DNA of 64,000 nt from Bacillota bacterium (GCA_023388995.1 JAEWFD010000038.1:59407-123406), one strand, 5' to 3'; positions 1 through 8,622 are shown, counted from the first letter of the stretch. Program-made: numbers and translations. The notes: generated from the letters alone by a model not told the origin.

Positions 1-673
1 GCTCTTCCAGTTCTTCATCACTGATGGATTGCACTAAAAAAACACGGCGTGAGCCGAGCCGAATGACAAAGTCATTCATGCTGGTCTGAAATTGTCGCTT
101 TAAATAGCGCGTTGCCTGATCCAGGTGCTGCTGCATCGCTTTCATGTTATGCTCATCCCTGACAACAATAGCCGAGATTAAAACACGGCGGGGAATATTC
201 ACATCCACCCCAATGGAATGTCCCAAATCACTGAAGTTAGGATCTTTCGCAAATTTCTCGTCTTTGATCCACTGCTCCAAAAACCGGCTGCGAATCTTTT
301 CTTCTTGTGCTTTTTCAGACCGCTGCATTTCATCACGAATATACATTTCCGTAAACTTCTTAATTATCTCTCCATACTTCGCAACTTTGCTGCGTTCGCC
401 TGTAATCCCGATCACACCAACAATATCCTCATCCACCACGATCGGCAAATTAACCCCTTTGCGGCTCCCGGGGAACTCCTGATCAGAGTCAATGATTAAA
501 TAAGGAAGGCTTTTATCGATTAAACACTTTGCTCCCATATGATAGCTATTAATGCGCTCGGGGTCAGTACTGGCGATGATCATACCTTGCTGGTCAATAA
601 AATTGATGTGCTGATGAATAATGCCATTTAGTTCCTGCACCATCTGATTTGCGAATACTCTTGATATTTCCAT
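1..673 (-). CDS. CdaR-family sugar-diacid-type regulator, C-terminus cut off by window edge
   Basis: Translating the minus strand from the ATG at 673 gives an open frame of about 224 residues that runs off the left edge. The N-terminus (MEISRVFANQMVQELN) and the following HINFIDQQGMIIASTDPERI and LPIVVDEDIVGVIGITGE stretches match the putative sugar-diacid recognition domain of CdaR-type activators. The family's C-terminal PucR-type helix-turn-helix would lie outside the window. A GAGG ribosome binding site sits about 6 bases before the start. In characterised members the ligand is a sugar acid such as glycerate or glucarate; here neither the ligand nor the target operon can be seen. Confidence 0.85.
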   Translation of the reverse strand, partial: MEISRVFANQMVQELNGIIHQHINFIDQQGMIIASTDPERINSYHMGAKCLIDKSLPYLIIDSDQEFPGSRKGVNLPIVVDEDIVGVIGITGERSKVAKYGEIIKKFTEMYIRDEMQRSEKAQEEKIRSRFLEQWIKDEKFAKDPNFSDLGHSIGVDVNIPRRVLISAIVVRDEHNMKAMQQHLDQATRYLKRQFQTSMNDFVIRLGSRRVFLVQSISDEELEE

Positions 674-737
674 ATGCAACCTCGTCATTTTCTTTATTAT
701 AACATGACTGTAAGCGCACACAAATACAAGATGCCGA

Positions 738-1409
738 TCACCGGTCAATAATCGGGATAATGTCGCTGGAAAGAGGTGTAAACGTTCTTCCCGAAACACC
801 ACCTGCATAGTTCTCCTGCTGAACCATGCCGGTATATAAATCGCCCAACAGTACTTTACGCCAGATATTTTTCATTGCAAAAGAAGGCGAAGTTGTAAAC
901 GTCGGAACAATTTGGATATTGGAAATCGGCAACGTCGTTGTTAAGGCGGCGATGATACTGAAATTATTTTCTAATGTTATAATTTGATGTTCATACATAG
1001 ATGCAACTTCTATAATGGAAACTTTAGTTGACGCAACTGCCTGATACGTAATCTGAACGGAATACAAAATGTAATCGGACTCCTCTTCATCGCACAGAAG
1101 TTCAACCGGAACGGTAAAGGCCACTGTTTGAAAGCTGTTATATCCTTCCCGAAAGTAATCATATACATACTTGCACTGCCCGGTTTTGCGATTGCGATAA
1201 ATAGCTGTTGTGGAAGCATTCAGCTTTGCAAACCAGGCATTCGAACCTTTGACATTTAATAGAAAACGATCCGTCAAGTGAAACTGCGACTGCTCGATCC
1301 ACCAGACCGTAGCCGTTGCCGTCACATAGGTGCGATCAAGGCGAACATCATAGGCATAATGAACCAGCGTTATCTCACCAGTCATCTTCCCTGTTTCTAA
1401 AAAATTCAT
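738..1409 (-). CDS. Hypothetical protein, 223 aa, possible surface or spore protein
   Basis: I do not recognise this family. The 223-residue product has no signal peptide or membrane helix. It is rich in beta-prone Thr, Val, Ile and Tyr, and the frame opens MNFLETGKMTGEITLVHYAYD. The start is supported by a GAGGTGA site 5 bases upstream. About 25 bases before the start lies a CATATACTG element, similar to the CATA-N3-TA -10 box of late sporulation sigma factors, but no matching -35 is evident. A structural or virion-like surface protein would fit the composition; that is only a guess. It stands alone between a regulator and an ABC-F gene. Confidence 0.6.
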   Translation of the reverse strand: MNFLETGKMTGEITLVHYAYDVRLDRTYVTATATVWWIEQSQFHLTDRFLLNVKGSNAWFAKLNASTTAIYRNRKTGQCKYVYDYFREGYNSFQTVAFTVPVELLCDEEESDYILYSVQITYQAVASTKVSIIEVASMYEHQIITLENNFSIIAALTTTLPISNIQIVPTFTTSPSFAMKNIWRKVLLGDLYTGMVQQENYAGGVSGRTFTPLSSDIIPIIDR

Positions 1410-1516
1410 GCGTTCACCTCACTTCAAAACAGTATATGCAAAGAAAGGAAGGCTCCTGCCCAAAAATCAACGCTTTTGAACTATACTCAGGCAAGACTAC
1501 ATGTTTGTGAAGTTGT

Positions 1517-1556
1517 TTATAAAAAAAGCGGACAGCAACTCGCCTCCCGCTATGAT
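1517..1556 (-). terminator. Rho-independent terminator of the ABC-F gene
   Basis: On the minus strand AGCGG and CCGCT arms close a GC-rich hairpin that is followed by seven T residues, about 10 bases past the ABC-F stop codon. Confidence 0.6.
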
Positions 1557-1565
1557 TCATTTCTC

Positions 1566-3119
1566 TTAAGCAATTTTTGTTGCCCAATCCTCGCAATTCC
1601 AAATCACATCGCAAACATCTCGATAAAACTCCGGTTCATGGCAAACCAAGAGGATCGTACCATGGTATTCGCGCAAAGCCTTTTTCAATGCCTCTTTCGC
1701 ATCCACATCCAAGTGATTGGTCGGCTCATCCAGAATCAGGATATTTGATGCTTGATTCTGCAGTTTGCATAAGCGCACTTTCGCTTGCTCACCGCCGCTG
1801 AGCACAAACAGTTTCGATTCCAGCTGCTGTGTGGTCAATCCGCATTTCGCAAGAGCACTGCGTACCTCATATTGCGAATACTGCGGAAAGGTATCCCATA
1901 TCTCATCAATACAAGTCTTGTCTTTCATGTTTGCTTCTTGTTCGAAATATCCCAACTCTACATGATCTCCTAAACGCACTTGACCGGATAAAGGTTCAAT
2001 TAATCCCATCATGCTTTTCAATAAAGTAGATTTTCCCAGACCATTAGCACCATATAAAGCAATCTTCTGCCCTTTTTCCACAACAAAGTCCAAAGGTCTG
2101 GATAGCGGTGTTTCATAGCCGATCACAAGTCCTTTGGCTTCTGCCACTACACGGCTGGAAGATCGTGCTTCCTGAAAACGGAACTCCGGCTTTGGCTTTT
2201 CTGCCATCAATTCGATGCGATCCATCTTATCCAGTTTTTTCTGGCGGCTCGCAGCCATTCCACGAGTTGCAACGCGTGCCTTGTTGCGGGCCACAAAGTC
2301 TTCCAGCTTATTGATTTCCATTTGCTGGCGCTCGTATGCCGCCTCCAGCTGCCGTTTATTCATCTCATATACACGCATAAATTCATCGTAGTTTCCCACA
2401 TATCTGGTCAACCGCCGCTGCTCAATATGATAAATCAAGTTAACCACGTCATTTAAAAATGGAATATCATGGCTAATCAAAATAAAAGCATTCTCATATT
2501 GCTTCAAATAATTGGCCAGCCACGTGATATGCTCTTCATCCAAGTAGTTAGTAGGCTCATCCAGCAGCAGAATATCCGGCTTTTCCAACAGCAATTTTCC
2601 AAGCAGAACTTTACTTCGCTGACCGCCGCTCAACTCCTCCACATCTCGCTCCAAACCGATATCTTTCAAACCCAATGCTTGTGCAACTTCTTCGATTTTT
2701 ACGTCCAGACTGTAGTAGTCATGGTGATCCAGCGTGTCTTGAATGACCCCGATTTCCTCAAGCATTTCATTCATTTCTTCCTCTGTCACATCCGCCATCT
2801 TTTCATACATGGAAAGCATGGTTGCTTCCGCTTCCACCAAATCATCAAAAGCTTTACGCATGGCATCCCGGATCGTAATCCCTTTCCCGAGCACCGTATG
2901 CTGATCCAAATAGCCGACTTTCACTTTGCTGGACCAAATGACTTTCCCTTCATCCGGCAGCATTTTACTTGTAATCAGATTTAAGAAGGTTGATTTTCCT
3001 TCTCCGTTGGCACCAATTAATCCGACATGCTCTCCTTTGAGCAGACGAAAAGATACATCTTCAAAAATGGCTCGATCCCCGAAGCCGTGGTTTATTTTCT
3101 CAACAGTTAAAATACTCAT
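1566..3119 (-). CDS. ABC-F family ATP-binding protein (ribosome-associated type)
   Basis: The 517-residue protein has two ABC ATPase domains and no membrane segments, which defines the ABC-F class. These proteins act on the ribosome E site as translation factors or antibiotic-protection proteins. Domain 1 has Walker A GANGEGKS (residues 36-43), signature LSGGQ (about 165) and Walker B LLLDEPTN. Domain 2 has GANGLGKS, LSGGEQ and LILDEPTNHLD. A charged linker of about 80 residues (KRQLEAAYERQQMEINKLED) separates them, as in the YkpA/YbiT-like group. The gene starts 1 base after the methyltransferase-HAD gene ends, so the two are co-transcribed. Whether it confers drug resistance cannot be judged from sequence alone. 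Confidence 0.9.
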   Translation of the reverse strand: MSILTVEKINHGFGDRAIFEDVSFRLLKGEHVGLIGANGEGKSTFLNLITSKMLPDEGKVIWSSKVKVGYLDQHTVLGKGITIRDAMRKAFDDLVEAEATMLSMYEKMADVTEEEMNEMLEEIGVIQDTLDHHDYYSLDVKIEEVAQALGLKDIGLERDVEELSGGQRSKVLLGKLLLEKPDILLLDEPTNYLDEEHITWLANYLKQYENAFILISHDIPFLNDVVNLIYHIEQRRLTRYVGNYDEFMRVYEMNKRQLEAAYERQQMEINKLEDFVARNKARVATRGMAASRQKKLDKMDRIELMAEKPKPEFRFQEARSSSRVVAEAKGLVIGYETPLSRPLDFVVEKGQKIALYGANGLGKSTLLKSMMGLIEPLSGQVRLGDHVELGYFEQEANMKDKTCIDEIWDTFPQYSQYEVRSALAKCGLTTQQLESKLFVLSGGEQAKVRLCKLQNQASNILILDEPTNHLDVDAKEALKKALREYHGTILLVCHEPEFYRDVCDVIWNCEDWATKIA

Positions 3120-3120
3120 A

Positions 3121-4365
3121 CTACGCTCCTATACTTTGTTCGATAAAAGGAATTACTTCATGCAAGCTGAAGCCAATCGCCATCAGCTGTTCTTTATTTT
3201 CATTTGCCGGCGGCAAGATATCAACAATCATCATAACCCCAAAGCCACCGCTGATAGCCCCCTGTACTCCCGAATTGGAATCTTCCAAAACCAGAGTGCG
3301 ACCAGGCTCAATGCCAAGTGCTTTTGCGGCAGTTAAAAAAATCTCAGGATGCGGCTTGCTGTTGGCAACCATATCACCGGTTATGATAACATCGAAATAC
3401 TCAATAATTCCCGCCATCGTCAAATGCTCCAGTGCCAATGAACGACTCGTGGAAGTCGCTACCGCCAGTTTCAAGCCAGCCTTCTTTAACAGTTTCAGCA
3501 ATACCAGCAAACCTGGTTTATGCGGAACACCGGACTTCTGGAACTCTTGGCGAACAAGAGCACCAACCGCCTCGTCAAATTCATGATAGGGAATTGCTGT
3601 TCCGTACTCCTCCACAAACATTGATGCAATCAAGCGGCTGTTTCTGCCAATCGCTCGATTCATAAATGTATCTAAGTTCACCAATAAGCCATCTTTGTTC
3701 CACTCCCGGCTTTTTTGAAGAAACATCCGCTCACTGTCAATCATTAGTCCATCCATATCAAAAATAACACCATCCACCAGCAATGGCTTCCGCTTGGAAA
3801 TCGCAATCCCATCCCCAATCTGCACCAATGTTGTATCAAACCAGCGATGCTGAAAAAGAAATGTATGATACTCCTGAAGCCGCTCCAGCATTTTCCGAGT
3901 TGAGCGGTTTTGTACGCTGGATGGATCCGCCACAAGACCATGAAAATTCATGTTATCCGTCAAGATCGTTCCATTCGCATGCAGATAGCCATGAAAGTGA
4001 TCAAAAAAACGCTGGTATTTTGCTTTTGCAGCATCAATAAAAATCAAATCAAAGCTTTGCTGGGGTTCATACTCCAGCGCATCCATCAAAATCACTGTTA
4101 CACGATCCTGCAGTTTGCATGCCAGTACATTGTCAATCGCCCGCAGATACCGCTCTTCATCCTTTTCCAATGTGATAACTTGGATTTCTTCGTCAACACT
4201 TGCCATTTGAATGGCAGAATATCCGATAGCGCTTCCGATTTCCAGAATCGTCTTGCACTGGTGCTCTTTGATATATTCTTTCACGAAGGTAATTCCATCT
4301 TGTTCCATGATCGGCACACGATGAATCTTCGCATAGTATTCCATTGCTTCAATGATTTCTTTCAT
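3121..4365 (-). CDS. Fusion protein: TrmR-type tRNA methyltransferase plus HAD phosphatase
   Basis: This is one 414-residue frame with two domains. Residues 1 to about 195 match the YrrM/TrmR class I methyltransferase, which methylates 5-hydroxyuridine at the tRNA wobble position. The motifs are HRVPIMEQDG, ILEIGSAIGYSAIQMA (SAM loop), FIDAAKAKYQRFF, TDNMNFHGLV and the family-typical ending QIGDGIAISKRK. Residues from about 197 to 414 form a beta-phosphoglucomutase-like HAD domain with nucleophile motif VIFDMDG, cap region, TGDMVANSKPHPE (Lys) and VLEDSNSGVQGA (acidic motif IV). TrmR is normally about 215 residues and free-standing, so the fusion is unusual. No stop or ribosome binding site separates the halves. 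The HAD substrate is unknown. Confidence 0.85.
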   Translation of the reverse strand: MKEIIEAMEYYAKIHRVPIMEQDGITFVKEYIKEHQCKTILEIGSAIGYSAIQMASVDEEIQVITLEKDEERYLRAIDNVLACKLQDRVTVILMDALEYEPQQSFDLIFIDAAKAKYQRFFDHFHGYLHANGTILTDNMNFHGLVADPSSVQNRSTRKMLERLQEYHTFLFQHRWFDTTLVQIGDGIAISKRKPLLVDGVIFDMDGLMIDSERMFLQKSREWNKDGLLVNLDTFMNRAIGRNSRLIASMFVEEYGTAIPYHEFDEAVGALVRQEFQKSGVPHKPGLLVLLKLLKKAGLKLAVATSTSRSLALEHLTMAGIIEYFDVIITGDMVANSKPHPEIFLTAAKALGIEPGRTLVLEDSNSGVQGAISGGFGVMMIVDILPPANENKEQLMAIGFSLHEVIPFIEQSIGA

Positions 4366-4418
4366 ACCCTTCCTCCTGCACTTCTCTTATTATAGCGAAA
4401 TATCCTGCTTGTGCCAAA

Positions 4419-4453
4419 CAAAAAATCGCTTCAGCATTGCTGAAGACGATTTC
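4419..4453 (-). terminator. Terminator of the chemoreceptor gene
   Basis: On the minus strand a hairpin with CTTCAGCA/TGCTGAAG arms, extended by AAATCG/CGATTT, runs into a T-tract immediately after the chemoreceptor stop codon. Confidence 0.75.
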
Positions 4454-6781
4454 TTACTCATACTTATCGGTTACTTCCTGTGCTTGCGGAATTTCTTCCA
4501 CCATTGGTTCTTGCTCAAGAATCTCTTCTTCAATCGGTTTTGCAACGACCACATCCACTTCTTCTGCCGCTTCCTCCGTCACAGGTGCTTCCATTACTGC
4601 CTCTTCTGCAACTTTCATGTTTTTATCTTTTTTCGTACGTTTTTTCTTTAACTTTTCAAGTACTTCTTGCAAAGCTGCCTTAAGTCCTTTTTTCTTGATC
4701 TTTTCTTTAATTTCTTCTCTTTTCTGTTCCACTGCCTGCTCAATGATCTCCCGACGTGTCAAGTCAAGCGTAAAGGAAACTTCTTCTTCCGTCAACGGAA
4801 GCGGTTCATCCCGCAATTTAAATTGTTCAACCAGCTCTTTCATCAAATCTGCCTGGCTGGACAATTCTTCACTGGCCGCAGCACTTTGTTCTGCTGTTGC
4901 CGAGTTTGTCTGAATAATGGAATTCACATGATCCACGCCTTGCATCACTTGGCTGATTGCTTCACTCTGCTCTTTCGTTGCAGATGTAATCCGATCAATC
5001 AAAGAAGTCGTTGATTGGAATTGGGCAATGACTTCATCTAAATCTTTTGCCGTATGATCCGCGATCCTACGCCCCTTTTCAACAGCATCAATCGTATTGG
5101 CAATTAAAGTTGTTGTGGTGTCCGCAGCTTGGGCGCTCTTTCCTGCCAAATTCCGTACTTCATCTGCAACTACCGCAAATCCTTTGCCGGCCTCACCAGC
5201 ACGAGCTGCCTCAACAGCCGCATTCAATGCCAAAATGTTTGTTTGGAAGGCAATATCATCAATCGTTTTGATAATTTTGCGAATTTGCATGGTTGCTTGA
5301 TTGATGTCTTCCATGGCATTGACCATCAAAGCCATCTGCGTATTGCTCTCTTGCAGTTTTGTTCTGGAAACATTGGATACTGCACTTACTTTGCTTGTAT
5401 ACTCCGCATTGCTGCGAACCTGGGATGTCATAGACGTTACAATTGCTGTCAGTTCTTCCATAGAACTAGCTTGCTGTGCCGATGACTGGGATAAAGTGCT
5501 TGCTCCGCTTGCAACTTGCCCCGACCCGCTTGCTACTTCTCCTGCGGCCTGATTCATCTGGGCAACTGTCTGATTAAAGGCATTGATGATACGAATCATA
5601 GCATATTGGATTGCTTTAAAATCACCGACATATTGTGCTCTTGACTCAACACTCAGGTTATTGCGTGCCATTTCCCCCATCACCGTGCTCATATCCTCAA
5701 TGACTGCCCGCATATTCTGAATCAATTCACGCGTTGCATTTGCCAATACATATACTTCATCTTTCACAGTTACTTCCGGTATTTCACTGCCTAAATCCCC
5801 CTGTGCCAGCAAAGAAATACGACGCGTGATAGAGATAATCGGCTTGGTAATCTGATTGGAAATCCGCCATGCCAGCAAAATAGAACCTAGCACAAAGAAA
5901 ACCAGAAAGCCGACAGATGTAAAGATTCCCAACACCATCGTTCCGATAAATTCTTGCTGATCTGCTGTTACCGCAATCGACCAGCCGCTGTTATCTTGAA
6001 TTGGTGCATAAGCTAGAAGGCGTGTTTTCCCATTCTCCCGATAGGTTCCTAGTCCTGTTTCCTGCTGCACCATCTTCTTCTCCAGTGCCGCAATCTGGGT
6101 CAGTTTCTTATTAAAGGATACATCGATCTGTGCATTGAACATATTCAATACCAAATAAAGTTCATCATGTGCAATTACTGTTCCTGTTTTATTCAAGATA
6201 TAGGATGTACCTGTCTTGCCAACTTTGATCTGGTTTGTAATATCACTTAGCATAGATGCATCGAACAAAACATACAACATAGAAACAGGCTTATTATCTT
6301 TCATAATAGGTGCAGTAACTGCAATAAACACCGATTTCCCATCTGACGATTTCATCGGATTATGCACCATCAAAGAAAGTGTCTCTTTGCCTGCTATAAA
6401 ATATTCCTGATTAGATATGCTTTTCTCGATCAGCAAATTATTCCCGTTTAAATCCGCTAATCCGATTTCCAAAAAGCCGTAATAATTAAGCTTGTCATTT
6501 AAAAATGTCTTTTTTTCCTCATTGCTGTACTCATCGGAGACAAGCCACGGCAGCCGTGAAATTTCATATACAACAGCCTTCTTGACATTTACTTCCGCCG
6601 CCACCGTCTGGGCCGCAACTTTTACAGTCTCAACCATGGTACTCCGCAAAGTTTCCATCGTACTCATATAATTCATAACGGAGGATATTCCTCCGACAAT
6701 TGTCAGCGATAACAATACAATGGTAATGATGCTGATCATAATTTTGCTTCTGATACTCTTCACTTGTTGTACCCCTTCCAT
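4454..6781 (-). CDS. Methyl-accepting chemotaxis protein with dCache sensor and long charged tail
   Basis: This is a transmembrane chemoreceptor. TM1 covers about residues 12-34, an extracellular dCache-like sensor about 40-275, TM2 about 280-305, then HAMP (WRISNQITKPI...). The cytoplasmic signalling hairpin has the conserved tip IDDIAFQTNILALNAAVEAA and GKGFAVVADEVRNLAGKSA. The last 110 or so residues are an acidic/basic low-complexity tail rich in Glu and Lys ending TDKYE; no CheR/CheB pentapeptide is seen. I choose the ATG at 6781 over a GTG at 6802. The promoter at 6815-6843 would start transcription near 6808, leaving only about 6 bases before that GTG. No other chemotaxis gene lies in the window. 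Confidence 0.9.
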   Translation of the reverse strand: MEGVQQVKSIRSKIMISIITIVLLSLTIVGGISSVMNYMSTMETLRSTMVETVKVAAQTVAAEVNVKKAVVYEISRLPWLVSDEYSNEEKKTFLNDKLNYYGFLEIGLADLNGNNLLIEKSISNQEYFIAGKETLSLMVHNPMKSSDGKSVFIAVTAPIMKDNKPVSMLYVLFDASMLSDITNQIKVGKTGTSYILNKTGTVIAHDELYLVLNMFNAQIDVSFNKKLTQIAALEKKMVQQETGLGTYRENGKTRLLAYAPIQDNSGWSIAVTADQQEFIGTMVLGIFTSVGFLVFFVLGSILLAWRISNQITKPIISITRRISLLAQGDLGSEIPEVTVKDEVYVLANATRELIQNMRAVIEDMSTVMGEMARNNLSVESRAQYVGDFKAIQYAMIRIINAFNQTVAQMNQAAGEVASGSGQVASGASTLSQSSAQQASSMEELTAIVTSMTSQVRSNAEYTSKVSAVSNVSRTKLQESNTQMALMVNAMEDINQATMQIRKIIKTIDDIAFQTNILALNAAVEAARAGEAGKGFAVVADEVRNLAGKSAQAADTTTTLIANTIDAVEKGRRIADHTAKDLDEVIAQFQSTTSLIDRITSATKEQSEAISQVMQGVDHVNSIIQTNSATAEQSAAASEELSSQADLMKELVEQFKLRDEPLPLTEEEVSFTLDLTRREIIEQAVEQKREEIKEKIKKKGLKAALQEVLEKLKKKRTKKDKNMKVAEEAVMEAPVTEEAAEEVDVVVAKPIEEEILEQEPMVEEIPQAQEVTDKYE

Positions 6782-6814
6782 CTTAAATCCATATATTTCC
6801 ACTCTCTGTATACC

Positions 6815-6843
6815 ATTATATATCGATTTATCTTCTTTATCAA
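6815..6843 (-). promoter_or_regulatory. Sigma-A promoter of the chemoreceptor gene
   Basis: On the minus strand TTGATA (6838-6843), a 17-base spacer and a perfect TATAAT (6815-6820) form a near-consensus promoter. Its position decides the start codon of the downstream gene. The remaining roughly 200 bases up to 7052 are AT-rich and show no gene or structure I can support. Confidence 0.85.
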
Positions 6844-7052
6844 TGCTAGAATGTGTACATTATGATATCTCTTCACAAATGCAAAAAATATTCTTACTCT
6901 GGAAAACTGTCTTTTTTCCTGCTTTTCGCAAAAAATTTACATTAGACAACTTTTCCACCTAGAAGGATATACTGTCCAGCCTTTCTATCATAATCGAGAA
7001 AAAAGCTAAACAATTCTTCGCTGCTGATTTTATGAAAAATTCCTCCATGCAT

Positions 7053-7086
7053 AAAAAGCTTTTGCATAAACACACAAAAGCTTTTT
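7053..7086. terminator. Bidirectional-looking terminator downstream of csbD
   Basis: A perfect 12-base inverted repeat (AAAAAGCTTTTG / CAAAAGCTTTTT) with a 10-base loop is flanked by A and T runs. It lies 30 bases past the csbD stop codon. Confidence 0.75.
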
Positions 7087-7116
7087 GATATAATCAGGGA
7101 TATGTACTATCCGTGA

Positions 7117-7398
7117 CTATTTATCGTTATGTTTGCCAATTGCTTGATTGATTTGCTCGAGCAGATCATCTTTCAAATCTTCAGCTTTTTCCTTAACATT
7201 GTCTATTGTTTCCAATGCATCTTTTGCAACTTGTCCGGCAAGTTCTTTTGATTTGCTGATTCCTTCTTTGATTTCACCAACAACTTGCTGAGCCTTGCCC
7301 TTTAATTCCAATTCGGTATTACCGGTTAATTTTCCAAATTCTTCCTTAACAGTACCAACTACTTTATCTTTTAAACCTTCTAGTTTACGATCTTCCAT
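7117..7398 (-). CDS. CsbD-like stress protein
   Basis: This is a 93-residue, highly charged, helix-forming protein. It carries the CsbD family pattern: KLEGLKDKVVGTVKEEFGKLTGN at the N-terminus, then ELKGKAQQVVGEIKEG. Members are small hydrophilic general-stress proteins of unknown biochemical role, controlled by sigma-B in Bacillus. Here a C-terminal extension (AKDALETIDNVKEKAEDLKDD) lengthens the usual 60-70 residues. An AAGGAGG site precedes the start. No clear sigma-B promoter could be recognised upstream. Confidence 0.85.
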   Translation of the reverse strand: MEDRKLEGLKDKVVGTVKEEFGKLTGNTELELKGKAQQVVGEIKEGISKSKELAGQVAKDALETIDNVKEKAEDLKDDLLEQINQAIGKHNDK

Positions 7399-7489
7399 AC
7401 TTGTGGCCTCCTTTTTGTTGTGTTTTGAATTGGAAATATCCCTGCCTATAGTATTATCTTAGCAAAATTTTTGTGTTGCGTATATTTTG

Positions 7490-7982
7490 GTGCTCACTTT
7501 GCCAATTTTCTCTATGATTTATTCTGCTGACAACTATTTCCAGGAAGCTATATTTATTGATGCCTTCCACCATCGCAATCAAACATTGCTTCGGGTAGCC
7601 AATGAACTATTCAAATGCCAGAAAGCCTACTTTCTAGATGAACAAGTTCTTCAGTCATGTCGTTTGCTGGATATCAGCAAAGCAACCAACTTGCATGTAT
7701 CTACCATATCCCGTGCCATACAAGGAAGATACAATGCATATCAAGGTGCCCTTTTCCTTTCCGTTCGCTAATTGCACAGCAAATTGTAATTGGCAGAAGC
7801 AAAGCTGAACTTTTATCGCTGCTGTCTGCTTATATCAGAACAGAAGAAATCCCTATTCTGATTTAGATCTGCAGCAAAAATTCCGGCAAGATGGCATTCT
7901 CCTATCACGGTGCGTAATTAGCAAGTATCGCAGGCAGCTGCAGATTCCAAGCAGCTGTCAGCGAAGAAAAACAGATGAATAG
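7490..7982 (+). pseudogene. rpoN: Truncated, frameshifted remnant of rpoN (sigma-54)
   Basis: Three successive plus-strand frames together spell the C-terminal third of sigma-54. Frame 2 (about 7500-7755) reads NYFQEAIFIDAFHHRNQTLL, then VLQSCRLLDISKATNLHVSTISRAIQGRY, matching the region around the sigma-54 helix-turn-helix. Frame 1 (about 7756-7850) continues as SLIAQQIVIGRSKAELLSLL. Frame 3 (7851-7982) ends with LLSRCVISKYRRQLQIPSS, which corresponds to the RpoN box (ARRTVAKYREELGIPSS in intact proteins). The first roughly 300 residues are absent and two frameshifts interrupt the rest, so the gene is dead. Confidence 0.75.
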
Positions 7983-7988
7983 AACAGC

Positions 7989-8018
7989 AAAAAAGATCGC
8001 TATCAGCGACCATTTTTG
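7989..8018 (-). terminator. Terminator after the cysteine-rich protein gene
   Basis: On the minus strand GGTCGCT-GAT-AGCGATC is followed by six T residues, about 35 bases past the stop codon at 8049. Confidence 0.7.
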
Positions 8019-8048
8019 CATTCACCCTAGTTTCTATGTATTCCACTC

Positions 8049-8219
8049 TTAACAGCAGCATTCTTCTTCAGGTTCGCATCCAATGTAGATAGGGCCTAAA
8101 ATGAAGATTGGAACGAAAATTACAACTTCTTCCTCTTCTGGTTTGCAGCAACATTCTCTTTTTGGCGGACAGCATTCCCTTTTTGGAGGGCAGCAGCAGC
8201 GATCAAACTTTCTGGTCAT
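8049..8219 (-). CDS. Cysteine-rich 56-aa micro-protein (copy 1)
   Basis: The frame starts at an ATG with a strong GGAGGTGA site and encodes 56 residues, 14 of them Cys. The N-terminal half repeats C(C)PPKRE modules (CCCPPKRECCPPKRECCC). An acidic EEEE stretch, a hydrophobic core (VVIFVPIFILGPIYIGC) and a final EPEEECCC tail follow. It shares the CCCPPK start, the F-PxF-LGPIYI core and the acidic poly-Cys tail with the 44-aa gene at 8623-8757. I know no named family. Disulfide cross-linking in a spore coat or surface layer, or metal binding, are both conceivable. Confidence 0.8.
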   Translation of the reverse strand: MTRKFDRCCCPPKRECCPPKRECCCKPEEEEVVIFVPIFILGPIYIGCEPEEECCC

Positions 8220-8296
8220 AGATTCACCTCCTTACTTTACAATATTCCAAACACACGCATTGCACTAGACAAAGAAATCAAGAAAACAGCCTATCT

Positions 8297-8497
8297 TTAG
8301 ATTCGCTCCATACTCTCTTCAAGAGTGCCCATAACAGCTCCCATCAAGTTGTATACTTGCTCTTGAAACACATTTAAGTTAATAATCTCACCGATTTGTT
8401 TTGGATCTACAATACCGCTTGTTACTTGTGTCGTACTGACAACAGTATTTACACTTGCCATTAAATCATAGATTGCCGTTCTAAATGTTTCATTCAT
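8297..8497 (-). CDS. Hypothetical 66-aa protein between two cysteine-rich genes
   Basis: The protein begins MNETFRTAIYDLMASVNTVV and ends MGTLEESMERI. It is predicted helical, amphipathic and has no Cys. The start at 8497 is chosen because a GGAGG site lies 8 bases upstream; a longer in-frame extension lacks one. A CATATTCTA element (8521-8529) sits 24 bases before the start and fits the CATA-N3-TA -10 box of late sporulation sigma factors, but no -35 is clear. The flanking Cys-rich genes suggest a shared structural role. The family is not recognised. Confidence 0.65.
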   Translation of the reverse strand: MNETFRTAIYDLMASVNTVVSTTQVTSGIVDPKQIGEIINLNVFQEQVYNLMGAVMGTLEESMERI

Positions 8498-8582
8498 CTT
8501 AAGATTCCTCCTTCCTATGATAGAATATGAGGCATCTTTTTTTTGGAAACGGCATATACACCACGATATACAATGTGTATGC

Positions 8583-8604
8583 AAAAAGGCTCCGAAGAGC
8601 CAAT
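8583..8604 (-). terminator. Terminator after the second cysteine-rich gene
   Basis: On the minus strand GGCTC-TTCG-GAGCC followed by five T residues lies 20 bases past the stop codon at 8623. Confidence 0.75.
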
Positions 8605-8622
8605 TCTTATGTACTAACAATC

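Noticed and set aside
2469..2984. 171-aa plus-strand frame antisense to the ABC-F gene
   Set aside because: It has no ribosome binding site, has a composition typical of the complement of a coding sequence, and lies entirely inside a well-supported gene.
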